Part shown: piece after piece, positions 26,854-35,316 of the stretch
Position numbering within the stretch: the stretch's first letter is position 1
Layout: each line of letters begins with the position of its first letter
NCBI RefSeq assembly: GCF_003724155.1
Contig: NZ_RJJQ01000011.1
Span: 62,001 to 126,000 of the forward strand
Reading direction: 5' to 3'
Origin: Flexivirga caeni
Lineage (GTDB): Bacteria; Actinomycetota; Actinomycetes; Actinomycetales; Dermatophilaceae
DNA: 64,000 nucleotides
The notes under the pieces: model-generated
What the model was told of the DNA's origin: nothing
The model's database searches: none
What the model saw: the letters and a program-made list of their open reading frames with translations, nothing else
Program-made: the position numbers and the translations under genes

Positions 26854-28152
26854 TCACTCGGTGGCGGTGGCGGGCGGGCTCGAGGTCGCGCCGCCGCGCG
26901 AGGTGTCGTCGAAGATGAGCATGCTGCCGCCGTAACAGGCGACCCAGACCTGGTGGGTCGCATCGTCATACGTGATGCCGATGGGAGTCGGATCGGTCGG
27001 GACCTGTTGCACGACCTTCATGTCGGAGGTCGTGATCTTGCTCGCGGTGTTGCCGAAGTAGTTGACGACATAGAGGGCAGTGCCGTCCTGCGAGATGGTC
27101 ATGCTGCGGGGCTCGCGGCCCGAAATCACTTGTGCGACAACCTTGTCGGTGCGTGTGCTGATCTTGTAGACGGTGTTCGTGCCGCTTGCCGCGAGGTAGA
27201 GGGTCTTACTGTCGGGGGAGAGCACCAGGTGGCGCGGCCTGCTCACCGCGAGGATCACGTGGTGCTCGCCGGTGCGCAGGTCGACGCGGAACACCTTGTT
27301 GCCGTACATCGCGGCGACGTATGCCGTGCGGTTGTCGGGCATGATCACGATGCCCCGCGGCTGTGCGGCGAGTCGAATCACCTTGACCTGCGTGGCTGTT
27401 GCCCGGTCGATGATGCTGATCGTGAAGTCGCACCAGTTGCTGATCACCACCTGCTTCTGGTCGGGGGTGATCGCGACGAACTTCGGGACCACGCCGACTT
27501 CGATCGCCTGGTCCCAGGCCATCGTGGTGGCATTGAAGCGGTAGACGAAGCTGCGGTCGTATCCGCTCGTGGGTGAGCACTCGTCCTGCGCTGAGCCCTT
27601 GAAGCCGGGGCCGGACATCACGTAGTTGGAGACGTAGGCGTATTTCGCGTCCTTGGTCCACGCAGCCTCGACCGGTCCACCCTGCGAGATGCCCGGATGA
27701 TCGGGGAAGCCGAACTTCGCCAGGTCGATCGTGTCCGGCAACCGCTTGACCAGCTTGTGGGTCCAGCTGTTGTAGACGGTGATGGAGTGGCTGTAGATCA
27801 TGTTGTTGGCGAGCACCAGCCCGTGGCCGCTCGCGTCCACCGACTTCGGCGTGATGCCGCCGGTGAAGCGGTCGATCAGCCGCAACCGGGTGCCGGAGGA
27901 GGGTCCGTCCTGACGGGGAGCCGGGTGCTCCGACCGGCTCGTGGGGGATCCGCTTGTGGGCGAAGCCTTTTTGGCCGAAGTCGTCGACTGCTGCCCGGCC
28001 GGCAGGGCGGCAGTGTGGCCCGGCCGCAGCGCGCGCCAGCCCCCGATCGCTGCGGCGCACAAGGTCAGGCAGAGCAAGGCGGCGGCAGCTGCGGCCATCC
28101 GCCTGCGACGCACGTAGACCCGGTCCTGTTTCCAGCGGGTTCGCTCACCCAT
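26854..28152 (-). CDS. YncE-like seven-bladed beta-propeller protein, membrane-anchored
   Basis: 432 aa. An N-terminal basic segment and one hydrophobic helix (M-A-A-A-A-A-A-L-L-C-L-T-L-C-A-A-A-I) act as a signal anchor; a Ser/Pro/Thr-rich linker follows, then a propeller. Blade motifs repeat: P-K-F-V-A-I-T-P-D-Q-K, P-R-G-I-V-I-M-P-D-N-R-T-A-Y-V-A, R-P-R-H-L-V-L-S-P-D-S-K-T-L-Y-L-A and P-R-S-M-T-I-S-Q-D-G-T-A-L-Y-V-V. Such extracytoplasmic propellers are binding scaffolds with no fixed activity. Start ATG 28152. Confidence 0.85.
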   Translation of the reverse strand: MGERTRWKQDRVYVRRRRMAAAAAALLCLTLCAAAIGGWRALRPGHTAALPAGQQSTTSAKKASPTSGSPTSRSEHPAPRQDGPSSGTRLRLIDRFTGGITPKSVDASGHGLVLANNMIYSHSITVYNSWTHKLVKRLPDTIDLAKFGFPDHPGISQGGPVEAAWTKDAKYAYVSNYVMSGPGFKGSAQDECSPTSGYDRSFVYRFNATTMAWDQAIEVGVVPKFVAITPDQKQVVISNWCDFTISIIDRATATQVKVIRLAAQPRGIVIMPDNRTAYVAAMYGNKVFRVDLRTGEHHVILAVSRPRHLVLSPDSKTLYLAASGTNTVYKISTRTDKVVAQVISGREPRSMTISQDGTALYVVNYFGNTASKITTSDMKVVQQVPTDPTPIGITYDDATHQVWVACYGGSMLIFDDTSRGGATSSPPATATE

Positions 28153-28215
28153 GCGCAGAGGGTATGACGCAGCCGCTGCGAACGACCGCAATGCCCGCGG
28201 CGAGCCGCGGCGTCC

Positions 28216-28995
28216 TCACCCGGGTTTGCCGGCCCGGAGCCAGAAGCGTTTGCGGGTGGCGCGCAGTGGGCGACCCTGCGCCGGGCCGGCGGCGTGCAGC
28301 CCGAGGAGCACGTCGGAGTAGCGTCCGACGCTGAAGTCGTCCGGCACGTCCCACGGCACCAGTTGCACATACGCGATCATCGCTGCGACGTCGTCGAAGA
28401 CGTAGTGTCCGGTGGTCTCGCCGCCGTCGACGATCTCGAACCCAGCGTCAGCGAGGTCGGCGCGAAACCGCCCGTAGGTGACGTGTGGAGCGCTCGGCGT
28501 CATGCCGAAAGCTGTTCGTATTTCACCAAATTCGTCGCCTCCGACCTGTTGGGTCAGGAAGGTGCCGCCGCGCGTCAGCACGCGGAAGACTTCCTCCGGC
28601 CGGTATCCCTCGTGGCGGTCGAGCACCAGGTCGAACGACCCGTCGGCGAACGGCAACGGATCGCCCGCGCTGCCCGGATCGTCGTCGGCGCCGACCACCC
28701 CGACGCCGCATGGCGCCAGCCGTCCCGCAGCGACACCGATGTTGGGCGGCCATCCCTCCATCGCCACGGTGCACGCGGGCAGCACGTCGGCGAACCGCGC
28801 CAGGAACTCGCCACCGCCCGTGCCGATGTCGAGCACACGTGTCGCCGAAGCGAGCGCGGCGCGCCATACGGCAGCGAGGTCCCAGGGCTCCCCGTCCTCG
28901 GTCATCCGGCCGTCGAGGCAGCTGAAGTCCCAACCCTCCGGCTGCTCGCGCTCCTCAGCGGCCCACGCGGCGAGCAACCCCTCCCGATCGGTCAT
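28216..28995 (-). CDS. Class I SAM-dependent methyltransferase
   Basis: 259 aa. Motif I is V-L-D-I-G-T-G-G-G-E-F-L (about 54-65), with D-G-S-F-D-L-V-L-D-R-H-E near 120 and G-G-T-F-L-T-Q-Q-V-G-G near 142, as in the actinobacterial YcgJ-like group. The ATG at 28995 has AAGGAG 5 nt upstream, and that site lies within the last codons and stop of tesB, so the two genes are coupled. The methyl acceptor is unknown. Confidence 0.87.
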   Translation of the reverse strand: MTDREGLLAAWAAEEREQPEGWDFSCLDGRMTEDGEPWDLAAVWRAALASATRVLDIGTGGGEFLARFADVLPACTVAMEGWPPNIGVAAGRLAPCGVGVVGADDDPGSAGDPLPFADGSFDLVLDRHEGYRPEEVFRVLTRGGTFLTQQVGGDEFGEIRTAFGMTPSAPHVTYGRFRADLADAGFEIVDGGETTGHYVFDDVAAMIAYVQLVPWDVPDDFSVGRYSDVLLGLHAAGPAQGRPLRATRKRFWLRAGKPG

Positions 28996-28997
28996 CG

Positions 28998-29951
28998 CTA
29001 CTCCTTGACCCGGATCATGCCTTCCTGCGCCACCGAGCAGATCAGCGTCCCGTCCAGCGAGTACATGCGGCCCATCCCCAGTCCGCGGCCACCGGAGGCC
29101 GAAGGCGACTCCTGCTCGTAGAGCACCCATTCGTCGATGCGGCCCGGGCGGTGGAACCACATGGCATGGTCCAGGCTGGCGGGGCGCAGTCGCCGGTCGG
29201 CCCACACCAGGCCGTGCCGTCGCAGCACCGACTCCAGCAGCGTGTAGTCCGAGGCGTAGGCGAGCACCGCGGCGTGCAGCAACGGATCGTCGGGGAGCGC
29301 GTCGAGGGTCTTCATCCACACGTGCTGGCTCGCCGCGTGCTGCCGTCCGGGCACCAGGTAGACCGCGCCTTCGACGGTGCGGACGTCCAGCGCGCGATGC
29401 CGCCAGTGCTCGGCGGCCGGGTGCTCGACGCCCTCCAACTCTTCGGGGGTGGTGCGCACCCGATCCGGATTCGGCACCAAAGGCATGGCTGCCTGGTGGT
29501 CCAGGGCCTCGGCCGGTTCCTGGAACGACAACGTCGCCGACAGCAGCGTGTGACCGTACTGCATGGCGTAGACCCGCCGGACCGAGAAGGAATTGCCGTC
29601 CCGCAGGTTCTCGACACCGAACTCGATCGGGTGCGCGGAGTCGCCCGGACGGATGAAATAGGCGTGCAGCGAGTGGATCGGCCGGCCGGCATACCCGGCG
29701 GCAGCCACGGTGCGTCCCCCCGCGATGACCGACTGGGCGAGCACCTGCCCGCCGAACGCGCGCTTCTGCGGAGTGACCTGGCTGCGTCCGGTGAACAGCT
29801 GCAGGGTTCGCTCGCTGAGGTCCATCTCGGGCGCACCGGCGGGCGCGTCGATCACCGAGGTCGATCGCGCCTCGCCCGCCGGGCGCAGGTCGAGCACGTC
29901 GAGCAGATCCTCGATTGGGGAGAGCTGGGCGGTCTCGTCGTCTGAGGTCAC
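28998..29951 (-). CDS. tesB: Acyl-CoA thioesterase II (TesB family)
   Basis: Hydrolyses acyl-CoA to free fatty acid and CoA; two fused hot-dog domains, 317 aa. Motifs: F-G-G-Q-V-L-A-Q-S in the first domain, H-S-L-H-A-Y-F-I-R-P-G, and in the second domain A-S-L-D-H-A-M-W-F-H-R-P. The last two match the TesB catalytic region (Asp in L-D-H-A). I chose GTG 29951; an ATG at 29990 would overlap the start of the divergent gene. The downstream methyltransferase is coupled. Confidence 0.93.
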   Translation of the reverse strand: MTSDDETAQLSPIEDLLDVLDLRPAGEARSTSVIDAPAGAPEMDLSERTLQLFTGRSQVTPQKRAFGGQVLAQSVIAGGRTVAAAGYAGRPIHSLHAYFIRPGDSAHPIEFGVENLRDGNSFSVRRVYAMQYGHTLLSATLSFQEPAEALDHQAAMPLVPNPDRVRTTPEELEGVEHPAAEHWRHRALDVRTVEGAVYLVPGRQHAASQHVWMKTLDALPDDPLLHAAVLAYASDYTLLESVLRRHGLVWADRRLRPASLDHAMWFHRPGRIDEWVLYEQESPSASGGRGLGMGRMYSLDGTLICSVAQEGMIRVKE

Positions 29952-29988
29952 CCGGTGAGCGTAGCGAGGCACCTGGGACGATGAAGAC

Positions 29989-30453
29989 ATGCCCGCTCGC
30001 CTCTACTACGTCGACGTCCCCATGCGCTGGTCCGACATGGACGCCCTCGGTCACGTCAACAACGTGCAATATCTCCGGCTGCTCGAGGAGGCGCGCATCC
30101 TCGGCTTCGCCGAATGGTTCGCCGGCGTCGAGACCGGCCCCGACGGCCGGCCGCCGCTGCTGATCGCGCGGGCCGAGATCGACTATGTGCGTCAGTTGCA
30201 CTGGCGCGCCGAGCCGCTCGTGGTCGCACTCTGGGTTTCCGACCTCGGTGCGGCGTCGTTCGACACCAGCTACGAGGTGCGTGCATCCCGGGATCCGGAT
30301 GCGGAGGTGTATGCCGTGGCCGAGACGTCACAAGTCGTCTTCGACATGGCCACCCAGCGCCCGATACGCCTTGCGCCGGAGCACCGTGCGGTGCTGGAAC
30401 GGTATGTCGCAGAACCGATTCGGATGCGACGCCGCCCGAAGGGCCACAGGTGA
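29989..30453 (+). CDS. 4HBT-type acyl-CoA thioesterase
   Basis: 154 aa single hot-dog protein. The 4HBT signature R-W-S-D-M-D-A-L-G-H-V-N-N-V-Q-Y-L is clear with the catalytic Asp. Family members hydrolyse 4-hydroxybenzoyl-CoA or other acyl-CoAs; substrate not predictable. Divergent from tesB with only about 37 bp between starts, and the next gene overlaps it as GTGA. Confidence 0.9.
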   Translation: MPARLYYVDVPMRWSDMDALGHVNNVQYLRLLEEARILGFAEWFAGVETGPDGRPPLLIARAEIDYVRQLHWRAEPLVVALWVSDLGAASFDTSYEVRASRDPDAEVYAVAETSQVVFDMATQRPIRLAPEHRAVLERYVAEPIRMRRRPKGHR

Positions 30454-31076
30454 TCCTGCACCTGGCCGATGCCGACACCCGGCGGGACCTCGTGACCTAC
30501 GTCGGGCGAGCACGCCGGCTGGACGGCGACGGGGCAATGCGGTTGCAGGCAGCGGGCGGTGCGCTTGCGGCCTGGGTCGGGGTGCTGGCCGGCCACGGGA
30601 TCACGGGGGAGGGCGCCACCCTGGGCCTGCGGGTGCTTCCGCTCGCCCAGCCGGCCGAACTCGACGTCGTGGTGCCGCTTTCCGGGCTGACCGACCGGTT
30701 CGCCCGCGACCCGGCCAGCACGCAGCTGCCGGTTCCGCCGGCCGAGGTGCGGACCGTCTGGGCTGCGGTCTCCCCGCCCCAGGGCGGATGGCAGCAGGTC
30801 GGCGCGGTGTCCGTGGCGGCGTTGCTGGCCGCGGCCGCCGCGGGCATCGCCGAGATCGCGGCCGGAGCGCCGGAGGGATCCGGCGCCCACGCGGTCGAGG
30901 CGCTGCGCCAGGCGGTCTGGTCCCGGCCGCTGCCGGAAGCCGGCGGGCAATTAGCGACCGGGGTTGCGTTTGCGGCATACACGCTGGGGTTCGCGGTCGG
31001 CGACTCCGCCGGCGTGTATGCCGCCGGCCGCTGGCGCCGCCTCACCACCCCCGTCGGGCACGTGCTCGCGCGCTGA
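30450..31076 (+). CDS. Conserved hypothetical actinobacterial protein
   Basis: 208 aa; the GTG at 30450 overlaps the thioesterase stop (GTGA), so it is translationally coupled. Ala/Gly-rich with several short hydrophobic stretches (V-A-A-L-L-A-A-A-A-A-G-I-A, A-F-A-A-Y-T-L-G-F-A) but no obvious signal peptide. No catalytic motif seen. Pairing with a 4HBT thioesterase may be conserved in related genomes; I cannot confirm this from one window. Confidence 0.75.
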   Translation: MILHLADADTRRDLVTYVGRARRLDGDGAMRLQAAGGALAAWVGVLAGHGITGEGATLGLRVLPLAQPAELDVVVPLSGLTDRFARDPASTQLPVPPAEVRTVWAAVSPPQGGWQQVGAVSVAALLAAAAAGIAEIAAGAPEGSGAHAVEALRQAVWSRPLPEAGGQLATGVAFAAYTLGFAVGDSAGVYAAGRWRRLTTPVGHVLAR

Positions 31077-31164
31077 TCGGCCGCACACCAGTCCGAGTCA
31101 GCTAGGACCTAGGCCTCAGGTTGAGGATCACAACTCCCGGGAATTTTCGGGCAGCGACGTTCCG

Positions 31165-31702
31165 TCACTTCTTCGACCAGTACAGCTTTGCCGTCCACGG
31201 CCCGGTGGTGTCGACCGCGCGGATCGTGATGCGGGCGGTTGCTCCCGGCTCCGGACCGTAGATCGGGGGCGGGCCGAAGATGGCCACCCCGGAGTCGGGG
31301 AAGAAGTCGTACCAGGTGCCGCGAGTCTCCGGGCCGAACAGATCCGGGTCGTATGCCGGTCGGCCCTTGTCATCCAGATACCCGAGGCGCTGGGGCGTCC
31401 CGTCGACCAGGACCTGGAATCGCCCTGGGGTGCTCGGCGTGAAGACAACCGTTGCCCCCCTCCGCTGGTCGGCCCGCAGCTGGATCGTCCGCGACACCTC
31501 GGTGCTGCCGGTCCCGCGGATCGTCTCGATCTGGTCACCCTTCGAGCTCTGCACCGAGACGCCGCCGGTCTTCGCCGTGAGCGTGCCGGTCTTCGGCGGC
31601 GGCGTGGTCGTGGGTGAGCAGGGTGGCGGTGCGCACGAGCGACGCGCCGCGTGCGGCGACGAAATCGCTGAAGCCCGGTGGTTCCCGGTGTCCCGTTGGC
31701 AT
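31165..31702 (-). pseudogene. Deletion remnant: SigE-family sigma N-terminus joined to tail of an exported protein
   Basis: An ATG at 31702 starts a frame reading G-F-S-D-F-V-A-A-R, then A-S-L-V-R-T-A-T-L-L-T-H-D-H-A-A-A-E-D, the unmistakable opening of SigE-type ECF sigma factors. After about 38 codons sense is lost and it stops at 31535. In another frame a Thr/Pro-rich linker begins near 31620 and runs to a stop at 31165 as a beta-rich domain ending T-G-P-W-T-A-K-L-Y-W-S-K-K, without its own start. The simplest reading is a deletion that removed most of the sigma gene and the front of a downstream membrane/secreted gene. Confidence 0.65.
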
Positions 31703-31751
31703 GTCCTGTCAGACCACCTGACCCCGCGGCCCGGTTGTCACCTCGCCGCGG

Positions 31752-32129
31752 TCATTCCTCCCAGCTGTTGACCAGCGAATAGGCGGCGCGCGTCAGGTAG
31801 TCGCGCAACAGTCCGTCGTGGTCGGCGTCCAGGTCGAGCGAGTCGACGGCAGTCAACATGTGCAACAGCCAGCGGTCGCGCTGGGCGGGGGTCACGGCAT
31901 ACGGCAGGTGACGCATCCGCAGGCGCGGATGCCCGCGCTGTTCGCTGTAGGTGGTCGGGCCGCCCCAATACTGCTCGAGGAACATCCGCAGCCGGTCCTC
32001 CGCGGGCCTGAGATCCTCCTCGGGATAGAGCGCACGTAGCGCGGGATCGCCTGCGACCCCGCGATAGAACTCGTGCACCAGCCGCTCGAAGGTCTCGTGG
32101 CCGCCGACCTCGTCATAGAACGTCGTCAC
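31752..32129 (-). CDS. glbO: Truncated hemoglobin, group II
   Basis: 125 aa, a 2-on-2 globin of the GlbO class involved in oxygen/NO chemistry. Features: [11 protein letters not shown] at the A/B helices, the [10 protein letters not shown] region, [19 protein letters not shown] with the proximal His (F8), and a C-terminal W-L-L-H-M. GTG start at 32129. It reads in the same direction as the MscS gene, with 12 bp between. Confidence 0.94.
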   Translation of the reverse strand: MTTFYDEVGGHETFERLVHEFYRGVAGDPALRALYPEEDLRPAEDRLRMFLEQYWGGPTTYSEQRGHPRLRMRHLPYAVTPAQRDRWLLHMLTAVDSLDLDADHDGLLRDYLTRAAYSLVNSWEE

Positions 32130-32141
32130 CGGCCGATCCTC

Positions 32142-33059
32142 TCAGGTGGTCGCCGGGCCGGTAAATGGCGGCAGCTGTGGCGCGCGCACGCCCGCCCGGT
32201 CGAGGGCCAGTTTCGCCTGCTCGCGGATCTCGCGGGCGACGGCATACTGCTCGTTCGGGACGCAGGTCGCGACGACGCGTAGCGTGACGGCGCCGCCGGT
32301 CATCGACTCGACTCCGGCGACGGTGGGCTCCTCCAACAGCTTTTCTTTCCAAGGAGATTCGTCGTCGATCTCGGCGGCGACGGAGCGCAGCACCTGCAGC
32401 GCGGTCTCCACCGACTGGTCGCTGCCGATGGGTATGTCGATGAAGATCGTCGCATATCCCTGCGACTTGTTGCCGACCCGGAGGATCTCGCCGTTGCGGA
32501 CGTACCAGACGACGCCCTGCGCGTCGCGCAGCCGCGTGACGCGCAGTGTGACCTCCTCGACCGTCCCCACCACCTGCCCGGTGTCGACGACGTCGCCGAC
32601 GCCGTACTGGTCCTCCACGATCATGAAGATCCCGGAGAGGAAGTCCTTGACCAGGCTCTGCGCACCGAAGCCGAGCGCGACGCCGCCGACGCCCGCGGAC
32701 GCGAGGAGCGGCGCGAGTGGCACGCCGACCTTGGCCAGCACCGTCAGGCCGGCAATGCCGAAGATGACGATGGTCGACACCGAGCGCAGGATCGAGCCCA
32801 TCGTCGCGGCCCGCTGCTTGCGCCGCTCGGAGTCGAGACCGGTCGCCTGGCGCAGTACTCGTCCGGCGAGCCCTGCCCGACTCGGCCGCTCACGGTTCTC
32901 CATCGCGTGGACCGCGCGATCGATCGCGCGCACAACGATCCAGCGGAGGATGGCGGCGCCCACGATGACGCACACGATCATCAGCGGGGCTCCGACGGCC
33001 CAGTCGACGGTGGACTGCTTGTCGGTGGCGGAGGCAAGCAACGACATGAGCCCCATCAT
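32142..33059 (-). CDS. Small-conductance mechanosensitive channel (MscS family)
   Basis: 305 aa. N-terminal membrane helices (L-M-I-V-C-V-I-V-G-A-A-I-L, T-I-V-I-F-G-I-A-G-L-T-V-L), then the pore helix A-G-V-G-G-V-A-L-G-F-G-A-Q-S-L-V-K-D with its glycine/alanine packing, the beta domain E-D-Q-Y-G-V-G-D-V-V, and a C-terminal mixed domain. Gated by membrane tension for osmotic release. Two adjacent ATGs at 33059 and 33056 are equally good. The gene upstream of glbO on the same strand. Confidence 0.93.
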   Translation of the reverse strand: MMGLMSLLASATDKQSTVDWAVGAPLMIVCVIVGAAILRWIVVRAIDRAVHAMENRERPSRAGLAGRVLRQATGLDSERRKQRAATMGSILRSVSTIVIFGIAGLTVLAKVGVPLAPLLASAGVGGVALGFGAQSLVKDFLSGIFMIVEDQYGVGDVVDTGQVVGTVEEVTLRVTRLRDAQGVVWYVRNGEILRVGNKSQGYATIFIDIPIGSDQSVETALQVLRSVAAEIDDESPWKEKLLEEPTVAGVESMTGGAVTLRVVATCVPNEQYAVAREIREQAKLALDRAGVRAPQLPPFTGPATT

Positions 33060-33109
33060 CCCCGGCCGGTCGTCTCGGCGGGACACGCGGCCTCTGACAG
33101 ACTGAGGCC

Positions 33110-35236
33110 ATGCCCGCAGCTCCTTCCGAATCTCTCGCTCGGCTCGCCCGCGCGCACGGCGTCGCGACCGAGTATTGGGACTGGCGCGGCAATCACGTCG
33201 TGGTCGGTGCCGACACCATCGTCGCGGTGCTCGGCGCGCTCGACGTCGACGCGAGCAGCGCCGGCGCCATCGACCACGCACTCGCCGACAAGGAACGTGA
33301 GTCGTGGCGCCGAGTGCTGCCGCCGGTGATCGTCATGCGCGCAGGATGGACCCCCTGGGTGCCGGTGCACGTGCCCGAGCAGGAGTCGATCGAGTCGCGA
33401 ATCACCCTGGAAAACGGGCAGATCCGCGACCTGAGGCCCAACGAAGGGCACGCCGAGCCCCGCCAGATCGACGGCATCGCCACCACCGAGTTCACCATCG
33501 AACTCCCGGGGGACCTGCCGCTCGGCTACCACCAGCTCGAGATCACGTATGACGGCGGCCGCTCCGCGCGCACCAGCGTCGTCGTCACCCCGGAGCGCCT
33601 CGAGCTGCCGCCGGCGTTGCAGCACGACCGGGCGTGGGGCCTGACCACCCAGCTCTATTCGGTGCGCTCGGAGCGGTCGTGGGGGCTGGGGGACGCTGCG
33701 GATCTGGCCGAGCTGGGCACCTGGGCCGTCCGGCAGGGCGCCGACTTCGTGCTGATCAATCCGGTGCACGCTGCGGAGCCGGTGCCGCCGCTGGAGCCCT
33801 CGCCATACCTGCCGACGTCCCGGCGGTTCGTCAACCCCGCCTACATCCGTGTCGAGGAGGTGCCGGAGCTGGGCTACCTGTCGGCGGCTCAGCACCAGCT
33901 CGTCGAGTGGCACAGCGACGACGCGCGTCGGCTCAACAAGCTCGATCACCTCGACCGCGACGGCAGCTGGCAGGCGAAACAGGCCGCGCTGCGGCTGATC
34001 TTCCGGACCGAGAGCACCCACCGGCGACGGCGTGACCTGGAGACCTTCGTCGAGCGGGAGGGCAGGTCGCTCGTCGACTTCGCGACCTGGTGCGCGATCG
34101 CTGCCGACCGCGGACCGGACTGGACGACCTGGCCGCGGGAACTGCGCGATCCGCGCAGCGATGCGGTTGCCGCCGAGCGGAACAGGCTGGCCGAGGACGT
34201 CGATTTCTATTGCTGGCTGCAGTGGGTCGTGCAGTCGCAATTCGTCGACGCCCAACGCGAATTGCGCGCTGCCGGAATGAGTCTCGGCGTCATACACGAT
34301 CTGGCCGTGGGTGTGCACGCGCAAGGAGCCGACGCCTGGGCGCTGCAGGACGTGCTCGCCGAGGGCATGCAGGTCGGCGCGCCGCCGGACGACTACAACC
34401 AGTTGGGGCAGGGCTGGAGTCAGCCGCCGTGGCGTCCCGACCGGCTGGCGGAGCAGGGCTACGCGCCATACCGCGACATGCTCCGCACGGTGCTGCGTAT
34501 GGCGGGCGGCATCCGCGTCGACCACGTGCTCGGCCTGTTCCGGCTCTGGTGGGTGCCGGCCGGCAAGAAGCCGCTGGAAGGCACCTACGTGCGCTACGAC
34601 CACGAGGCGATGGTCGGCATCCTCGCCCTGGAGGCGCAGCGCGCCGGCGCGGTCGTGATCGGCGAAGACCTTGGCACCACTGAGGATTGGGTGCGTGACT
34701 ACCTCGCCGACCGCGGCGTCCTTGGCACATCCGTGCTGTGGTTCGAGCGGGAGGCGGACGGTGGTCCGAAGCCGCCGGAGACCTACCGGACGCTCGCGCT
34801 CGCCAGCGTCACCACGCACGATCTGCCGCCAACCGCGGGCTACCTGCAGGGTGAGCACCTCCGGGTCCGGAACGAGCTCGGGCTGCTGACCAGGCCGCTG
34901 GAGGAGGAGCAGCGCATCGACGCGCAGCAGCGGGACGCGATGCTCGCCGCGCTCCGTTCGCGCGGGCTGCTGCGCGAGAGCACGTCGATCGACGACGAGG
35001 TCGACGCGTTGCACAAGTTCCTCACCTGGTCGCCGAGCAAGCTGCTCGGCGTCTCGGTCAACGACCTCGCCGGAGACGTCCGCACCATCAACCAGCCGGG
35101 CACCGACGAGGAATATCCCAACTGGCGGCTGCCGGTCAGCGGCCCCGACCGCGAGCCCACCACTCTCGACGACCTGATGGTGTCCCGGCGCGCAAAACGG
35201 CTGATCCGAGCGGTGACTCGGCGCAGCGACCGCTGA
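33110..35236 (+). CDS. malQ: 4-alpha-glucanotransferase
   Basis: Transfers alpha-1,4-glucan segments in maltodextrin/glycogen metabolism (GH77); 708 aa, the long actinobacterial form with an extra N-terminal domain of about 160 residues. GH77 landmarks: W-G-L-T-T-Q-L-Y-S-V-R-S, P-Y-L-P-T-S-R-R-F-V-N-P, Y-R-D-M-L-R-T-V-L-R-M-A-G-G-I-R-V-D-H-V-L-G-L (nucleophile Asp), V-V-I-G-E-D-L-G-T-T (acid/base Glu) and T-T-H-D-L-P-P-T-A-G (third Asp). Divergent from the MscS gene; converges with pepN through a palindrome. Confidence 0.95.
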   Translation: MPAAPSESLARLARAHGVATEYWDWRGNHVVVGADTIVAVLGALDVDASSAGAIDHALADKERESWRRVLPPVIVMRAGWTPWVPVHVPEQESIESRITLENGQIRDLRPNEGHAEPRQIDGIATTEFTIELPGDLPLGYHQLEITYDGGRSARTSVVVTPERLELPPALQHDRAWGLTTQLYSVRSERSWGLGDAADLAELGTWAVRQGADFVLINPVHAAEPVPPLEPSPYLPTSRRFVNPAYIRVEEVPELGYLSAAQHQLVEWHSDDARRLNKLDHLDRDGSWQAKQAALRLIFRTESTHRRRRDLETFVEREGRSLVDFATWCAIAADRGPDWTTWPRELRDPRSDAVAAERNRLAEDVDFYCWLQWVVQSQFVDAQRELRAAGMSLGVIHDLAVGVHAQGADAWALQDVLAEGMQVGAPPDDYNQLGQGWSQPPWRPDRLAEQGYAPYRDMLRTVLRMAGGIRVDHVLGLFRLWWVPAGKKPLEGTYVRYDHEAMVGILALEAQRAGAVVIGEDLGTTEDWVRDYLADRGVLGTSVLWFEREADGGPKPPETYRTLALASVTTHDLPPTAGYLQGEHLRVRNELGLLTRPLEEEQRIDAQQRDAMLAALRSRGLLRESTSIDDEVDALHKFLTWSPSKLLGVSVNDLAGDVRTINQPGTDEEYPNWRLPVSGPDREPTTLDDLMVSRRAKRLIRAVTRRSDR

Positions 35237-35246
35237 GCCGGCCGAA

Positions 35247-35308
35247 CGCCGAGAGGGCAGTCGTTGTCGTCACCGAGCCTCGGTGACGACACCAACTGCC
35301 CTCTCGGG
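35247..35308. repeat. Palindromic repeat, R2-like, copy e (diverged)
   Basis: Arms CGCCGAGAGGGCAGTCGTTG.. and ..CCAACTGCCCTCTCGGG, with inner GTCGTCACCGAG/CTCGGTGACGAC perfectly paired. Compared with copies a-d, T to A in the left arm is matched by A to T in the right. It lies between the convergent ends of malQ and pepN and could terminate both. Confidence 0.82.
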
Positions 35309-35316
35309 AGAACCGG

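Noticed and set aside
28216-30201. Single 661-aa minus-strand frame spanning methyltransferase and thioesterase
   Set aside because: The frame only stays open because of GC bias; the real proteins are the methyltransferase (28216-28995) and TesB in another frame (28998-29951).
33056-35014. 652-aa minus-strand frame antisense to malQ
   Set aside because: Covers the conserved GH77 catalytic motifs in the other strand and lacks any domain of its own.
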